From Burkholderia sp. WSM2230 (lineage in GTDB: Bacteria; Pseudomonadota; Gammaproteobacteria; Burkholderiales; Burkholderiaceae), in assembly GCF_000472445.1 (NCBI RefSeq), contig NZ_AXAJ01000013.1, forward strand, positions 1 to 64,000: a stretch of DNA of 64,000 bases, given 5' to 3'. A model generated the notes under the pieces. The model was not told the origin of the DNA and did not search any database. It was given only the letters and a program-made list of their open reading frames with translations. Numbering within the stretch: the first letter of the stretch is position 1; every line of letters begins with the position of its first letter. Both the position numbers and the translations under genes were made by a program. Of the stretch, positions 60,973 through 64,000 are shown in pieces.

Positions 60973-61362
60973 TTACGCACCGCTCGCCCGGATTTTCTCC
61001 CGCGCGGCCGCGACAGCGGCCTCGAACTGCCCGAGACCGTGCCAGCCGGTTGCCCGCCCAAGCCGCTTCCCACGATGAAAGAAAAACCATGTGGGCACGC
61101 CATGAAGCATGAAGCGCCGGCCGAGCTCGCGGTGGTCATAAACATTGCTGTGAAACCACCGCAGACCGAGCGCCCGGATCGCCTCCGGTTGCGCCAGCAT
61201 CGCCTTCTTCGCGATCTCGCAATTGAAGCAGTCGAGCCCCCAGAAGAACACGACCGCGAGTTCATCACCCGCTTCAGCAAGGCCGGCGTCGAACGATTCC
61301 GCGCCCAACTCCTTCATGTCGAATACCGAAAACGCGGTAGCGTCGACGGGAATATTGGCCAT
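60973..61362 (-). CDS. Thioredoxin-like protein with CFNC active site
   Basis: Cytoplasmic thioredoxin-fold protein of 129 residues. The redox site is LDCFNCEIAKKA (Cys45-Phe-Asn-Cys48) rather than CGPC, and the cis-Pro loop HGVPTWFFFHRGKRLGR is typical. Asn and Phe between the cysteines predict altered redox potential. It has no signal peptide. It sits between grpE and dnaK on the same strand, 62 bases after grpE, so it should be heat-induced and may protect or reduce chaperone clients; that role is inferred. Confidence 0.85.
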   Translation of the reverse strand: MANIPVDATAFSVFDMKELGAESFDAGLAEAGDELAVVFFWGLDCFNCEIAKKAMLAQPEAIRALGLRWFHSNVYDHRELGRRFMLHGVPTWFFFHRGKRLGRATGWHGLGQFEAAVAAAREKIRASGA

Positions 61363-61424
61363 GATGGGTCTCACCTGGTCGAACAGCGGAATGCCTGCGA
61401 CGCGCCCCGCCCCGGCTTTCGGGC

Positions 61425-62009
61425 TTACTTGGGCGCCGCCACCGTCACGAGCGCCGGACGCAGCACGCGGTCGGCGATCACAAAGCCTTTTTGCAGCACG
61501 GCGACCACGGTGTTCGGCTCCTGATCCGCCGGCACCATCGAGATAGCCTGGTGGCGATGCGGGTCAAACTTCTCGCCAACCGGATTCAGCGCGACGACGC
61601 GGCCTTTCTCCAACGCGCCGGTGAGTTGGCGCAGCGTGAGTTCGACACCTTCGCGCACTTTCGAGAGGTCGTCGGACGAATGGGCGACCGCAGCTTCCAG
61701 ACTGTCGATCACCGGCAGCAGGTGTTCCGCGAAGTTCTCGATTGCAAACTTGTGCGCCTTCGCGACGTCTTCCTGTGCACGGCGGCGCACGTTCTCGGTC
61801 TCGGCCTTGGCCCGCAGGAAGCTCTCCTGCAACTCGGCGATCCTGGCCTGCGCTTCAGCCAACGCCGCTTCGGCACCCGTTGCCGGCGTGTCCGTGGCGA
61901 CGCTCGCTGCGGCTTCCTGCTCGGGAGCGGCGGCCTCGGCGGCCGGGCGCGCGGTTTCGTCCGCGGGCGTGGGATTCTGGCTCGTCGGGTTCTCTTGCGT
62001 GTTTTCCAT
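61425..62009 (-). CDS. grpE: Nucleotide exchange factor GrpE
   Basis: Homodimeric exchange factor releasing ADP from DnaK. The 194-residue product has an acidic, Ala/Glu-rich N-terminus, a long coiled coil (AEAQARIAELQESFLRAKAE, TENVRRRAQEDVAKAHKFAI), and the GrpE signature FDPHRHQAISMVP and VVAVLQKGFVIADRVLRPAL. The start at 62009 gives the normal length. A near-consensus sigma-32 promoter lies about 120 bases upstream. Confidence 0.96.
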   Translation of the reverse strand: MENTQENPTSQNPTPADETARPAAEAAAPEQEAAASVATDTPATGAEAALAEAQARIAELQESFLRAKAETENVRRRAQEDVAKAHKFAIENFAEHLLPVIDSLEAAVAHSSDDLSKVREGVELTLRQLTGALEKGRVVALNPVGEKFDPHRHQAISMVPADQEPNTVVAVLQKGFVIADRVLRPALVTVAAPK

Positions 62010-62384
62010 GTCGCTGAAAGTCGTTAAAAATTTAAAAGCCAACGGCGGCGGCGCATGAGGCTGCCGCGATTTGTGCGTTGCAAAATTGCGACAAAAACTC
62101 GGGCGCGCCCCCGCGTAACGGAACGGCAGATGGGGCCGCGAACGCCCATTTCAAGCGCGTCCCCTGAAATTTTCAAAGGGGCCGCGAGTCGCCGAAATGC
62201 CCGGTTACAACCATTAGCGCGGCGCAAGCAGATTGAGATTGAGCGGCGCGAGCAAGTGACCTATGCTCCAGTTACGCGGCGGAAAAACCTCGTTAACCCT
62301 AATCTGACGTAAGGCTTTCCGCTCCTTTGCAATTTCCACCTGGCTAGCTCGTTTCTTTCCTGCACCATCCCAGAAGGGGGTACC
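62010..62384. other. Intergenic region upstream of grpE
   Basis: This 375-base space holds the grpE heat-shock promoter. For the divergent small gene there is a possible sigma-70 promoter, TTGAGC (62239-62244)-N17-TATGCT (62262-62267). Nothing else was recognised. Confidence 0.5.
62128..62155 (-). promoter_or_regulatory. Sigma-32 (heat-shock) promoter of grpE
   Basis: On the minus strand CTTGAA (62150-62155), a 14-base spacer, and CCCCATCT (62128-62135) match the sigma-32 consensus CTTGAA-N13-15-CCCCATNT at every fixed position. Transcription would start about 110 bases upstream of the grpE ATG and run into the trx-like gene and dnaK. Confidence 0.88.
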
Positions 62385-62546
62385 GTGAAGCTGACCTTTG
62401 CAATCTCGGTGGTCGCGCTGGTACTCGTTGCGGGCACCACGACCATCTGTATGTCCGGGGCGGTCAACGATCACACCACCGAATACGGCGGCGTGAACGC
62501 GACCATGGAACAACTGTTCAATCCCCACCTGAAAATCTGTCGATAA
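62385..62546 (+). CDS. Small membrane or exported protein, 53 residues
   Basis: A 53-residue frame starting with GTG at 62385, preceded by a strong AAGGGGG ribosome-binding site. It begins MKLTFAISVVALVLVAGTTT, a hydrophobic segment that could be a membrane anchor or uncleaved signal, followed by a polar tail (NDHTTEYGGVNATMEQLFNP) and two Cys (22 and 52). I do not recognise a family. Its 3' end overlaps the convergent hslR by 29 bases. The ribosome-binding site and the clean hydrophobic/polar layout make it more likely real than not. Confidence 0.55.
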   Translation: MKLTFAISVVALVLVAGTTTICMSGAVNDHTTEYGGVNATMEQLFNPHLKICR

Positions 62547-62925
62547 TGCGGCGGTCGCGCTTGGTCGGGCGGCCGTGCAACGTCTCGGCGGGCTCGCGAT
62601 ACGTCTTGCGGCGTTCGTGTTCGGCCTGGCGCTTTTCGCGGCTTTCGTCGGTTTCCGAATAGAGCGTCTGCGCCACCGTAGCGGGCCCGCGTACGTCGCA
62701 TACGCCCAGCACCTGCACCTGCCACACAAAGCGCTCGATCTCGATTTCCACGAGGTCGCCGACTCGCACGTCTTTGGCCGGCTTCACATTGGCCCCGCCA
62801 ATGCGCACCCGGCCTTTTTCGACGGCATCCGCCGCCAGCGAGCGCGTCTTGAAGAAGCGCGCCGCCCAAAGCCATTTGTCGATGCGCAGCTTCGCGCCCG
62901 GTTCGGTTGAGATCCTGTAATTCAT
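62518..62925 (-). CDS. hslR: Heat shock protein 15 homologue HslR (S4 domain)
   Basis: RNA-binding protein of 135 residues that in E. coli recycles free 50S subunits carrying nascent chains. The S4 domain begins LRIDKWLWAARFFKTRSLAA and continues with RVRIGGANVKPAKDVRVGD. The C-terminal tail is basic (RREKR-type; HERRKTYREPAETLHGRPTK). It starts at ATG 62925; a TTG at 62937 overlapping the hemH stop is an alternative. It is immediately downstream of hemH. Confidence 0.92.
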   Translation of the reverse strand: MNYRISTEPGAKLRIDKWLWAARFFKTRSLAADAVEKGRVRIGGANVKPAKDVRVGDLVEIEIERFVWQVQVLGVCDVRGPATVAQTLYSETDESREKRQAEHERRKTYREPAETLHGRPTKRDRRIIDRFSGGD

Positions 62926-62933
62926 GAGTCTCG

Positions 62934-64000
62934 TCAAGCCGCTGTGTTATGCGGTACGGCGACCGCTTGCACCGGCCAGCCTTGCAGGTTCTGCGCGACG
63001 ATTTCGCCGAGCGCGGCAATCCACGCCTGCGACGCGTTCACGCAGGGAATGCGATGGAATTCCTTGCCGCCGGCATGCAGGAACTCATCGCGCACTTCCA
63101 TGCCGATTTCCTCGATGGTCTCGAGACAGTCGGCGGTAAAGCCCGGACAAAATACGTCAGCACGCCGCACGCCTGCCGCGCCCAACTCCTTCAACGTGGG
63201 CGCCGTGTAGGGCTGCAACCATTCGGCCTTGCCAAAACGCGACTGGAATGTGATGCGGCATTCAACCGGCGTCAACCCGAGCGCCTGCATGAGCAGCGCG
63301 CCGGTTGTCTGACACTGATCGTGATAAGGATCGCCGAGATCCAGCGTGCGTTTGGGCACGCCGTGAAAGCTCAATACCAGCTTGTCGCCCGCGGCAAAGT
63401 CGGGTTGGCCATGAAGATGCCAGTAATGATGCACCTGCGCGGCCAGTGCCGAGATATACGCGGGATGATCGGCATATTGGCGTACCGTACGGATTTCCGG
63501 CTGGTTGCGCATGCGCCTGAAGGCGGCGAAGGCGTCGTCGAAAGCTGTGGCCGTGGTCGACGATGAATATTGCGGATACATCGGCACTAGCAGCACCCGC
63601 TCGGCGCCCGCCAGCTTGAGCTGATTGAGCATGGCCGGAATGCCGGGCGTGCCGTAACGCATCGCGTAGTCCACGAGCACTGTGTAGTCGTTCAATTGCA
63701 GCAGGTGACGCAAGCCTTCGACCTGCTTTTCCGTATAGACGCGCAGCGGCGAGCCTTCCGGCATCCATACCGCCGCATATTTTTTCGCGGACGCTCGCCC
63801 GCGGAACGGCAGAATCAGCAAGCGCAGAATGATCTGCCACGCGAGCGCCGGAATCTCCACCACGCGCGGATCGGAGAGGAACTGTGCGAGATAGCGGCGA
63901 ACCGCGCGCGGCGTGGGCGCGTCGGGCGTGCCGAGATTGATCAGCAGCACGGCAACACGGTGCGACGTGGCGTTCTGCGAAGGCCGCTCGAGATCGAAGC
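62934..64000 (-). CDS. hemH: Ferrochelatase HemH, 5' end outside the window
   Basis: Last step of haem synthesis, insertion of Fe2+ into protoporphyrin IX. The visible part is 355 codons plus the stop, beginning FDLERPSQNATSHRVAVLLI; the true start lies just beyond position 64000. It has VAVLLINLGTPDAPTPRAVR, AVWMPEGSPLRVYTEKQ, MYPQYSSSTTATAFDDA, the active-site His in LVLSFHGVPKRTLDLGDPYH, and FQSRFGKAEWLQPYT. Only the first codon or two appear to be missing. Confidence 0.96.
   Translation of the reverse strand, partial: FDLERPSQNATSHRVAVLLINLGTPDAPTPRAVRRYLAQFLSDPRVVEIPALAWQIILRLLILPFRGRASAKKYAAVWMPEGSPLRVYTEKQVEGLRHLLQLNDYTVLVDYAMRYGTPGIPAMLNQLKLAGAERVLLVPMYPQYSSSTTATAFDDAFAAFRRMRNQPEIRTVRQYADHPAYISALAAQVHHYWHLHGQPDFAAGDKLVLSFHGVPKRTLDLGDPYHDQCQTTGALLMQALGLTPVECRITFQSRFGKAEWLQPYTAPTLKELGAAGVRRADVFCPGFTADCLETIEEIGMEVRDEFLHAGGKEFHRIPCVNASQAWIAALGEIVAQNLQGWPVQAVAVPHNTAA

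Overview
The window is about 64 kb of high-GC chromosomal DNA. Its gene content and order (tol-pal with ybgC, grpE-trx-dnaK-dnaJ-pabBC, hemH-hslR, glyA-nrdR, hmgA-fahA, aspT-aspD, a type VI secretion locus) point to a betaproteobacterium of the Burkholderiaceae, most likely Paraburkholderia or Burkholderia. This placement rests on reading the genes; no database search was run. There is no phage, insertion sequence, rRNA operon or CRISPR array. The only tRNA is tRNA-Lys(UUU).

Region by region. 1-10.9 kb: the right part of a type VI secretion system (T6SS), with a divergent truncated vgrG and then tssB, tssC, tssK, tssL, a TssM-like/OmpA hybrid, hcp, clpV and tssE. tssA, tssF, tssG, tssJ and a full tssM are not here and should lie to the left. 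11-16 kb: aspT-aspD (aspartate:alanine exchange and aspartate decarboxylation) and a class-V aminotransferase. 16-28 kb: catabolic and accessory genes, namely a D-lactate-dehydrogenase-like enzyme, a plasmid-fertility-inhibition-like protein, a crotonase, two MFS transporters, the homogentisate pathway (hmgA, fahA), a degenerate EAL protein, and an IclR regulator divergent from glutaryl-CoA dehydrogenase. 28-30.6 kb: 1-Cys peroxiredoxin and a yqjD-yqjE-type membrane cluster. 30.6-33.8 kb: a minor-pilin operon (fimT-pilV-pilW-pilX-pilE-like) with in-frame repeat arrays in pilV and pilX. 34-43 kb: nrdR-glyA, an SDR, and ybgC-tolQRAB-pal-cpoB followed by tRNA-Lys. 43-58 kb: housekeeping genes (dedA, mutL-miaA, purM/perM, hda, a HAD phosphatase, pcnB, folK, dgk, panB, pabBC). 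58-64 kb: the DnaK chaperone group (grpE, a thioredoxin-like gene, dnaK, dnaJ) behind a near-consensus heat-shock promoter, then hslR and a 5'-truncated hemH at the window edge.

The most unusual feature is the minor-pilin operon. PilV carries eight 11-residue units between its start codon and the prepilin cleavage site, giving a leader of about 111 residues instead of the usual 6-25. PilX carries 16 His-Glu/His-Gln dipeptides just before its membrane segment, encoded by a 16-copy hexanucleotide array. Other points of interest are the TssM-like/OmpA hybrid, paired palindromes upstream of the homogentisate operon that resemble the site beside the IclR gene, a thioredoxin-like protein with a CFNC active site inside the chaperone operon, a 53-residue small protein gene upstream of grpE, short tandem repeats in several intergenic spaces, and a possible leaderless mutL transcript.
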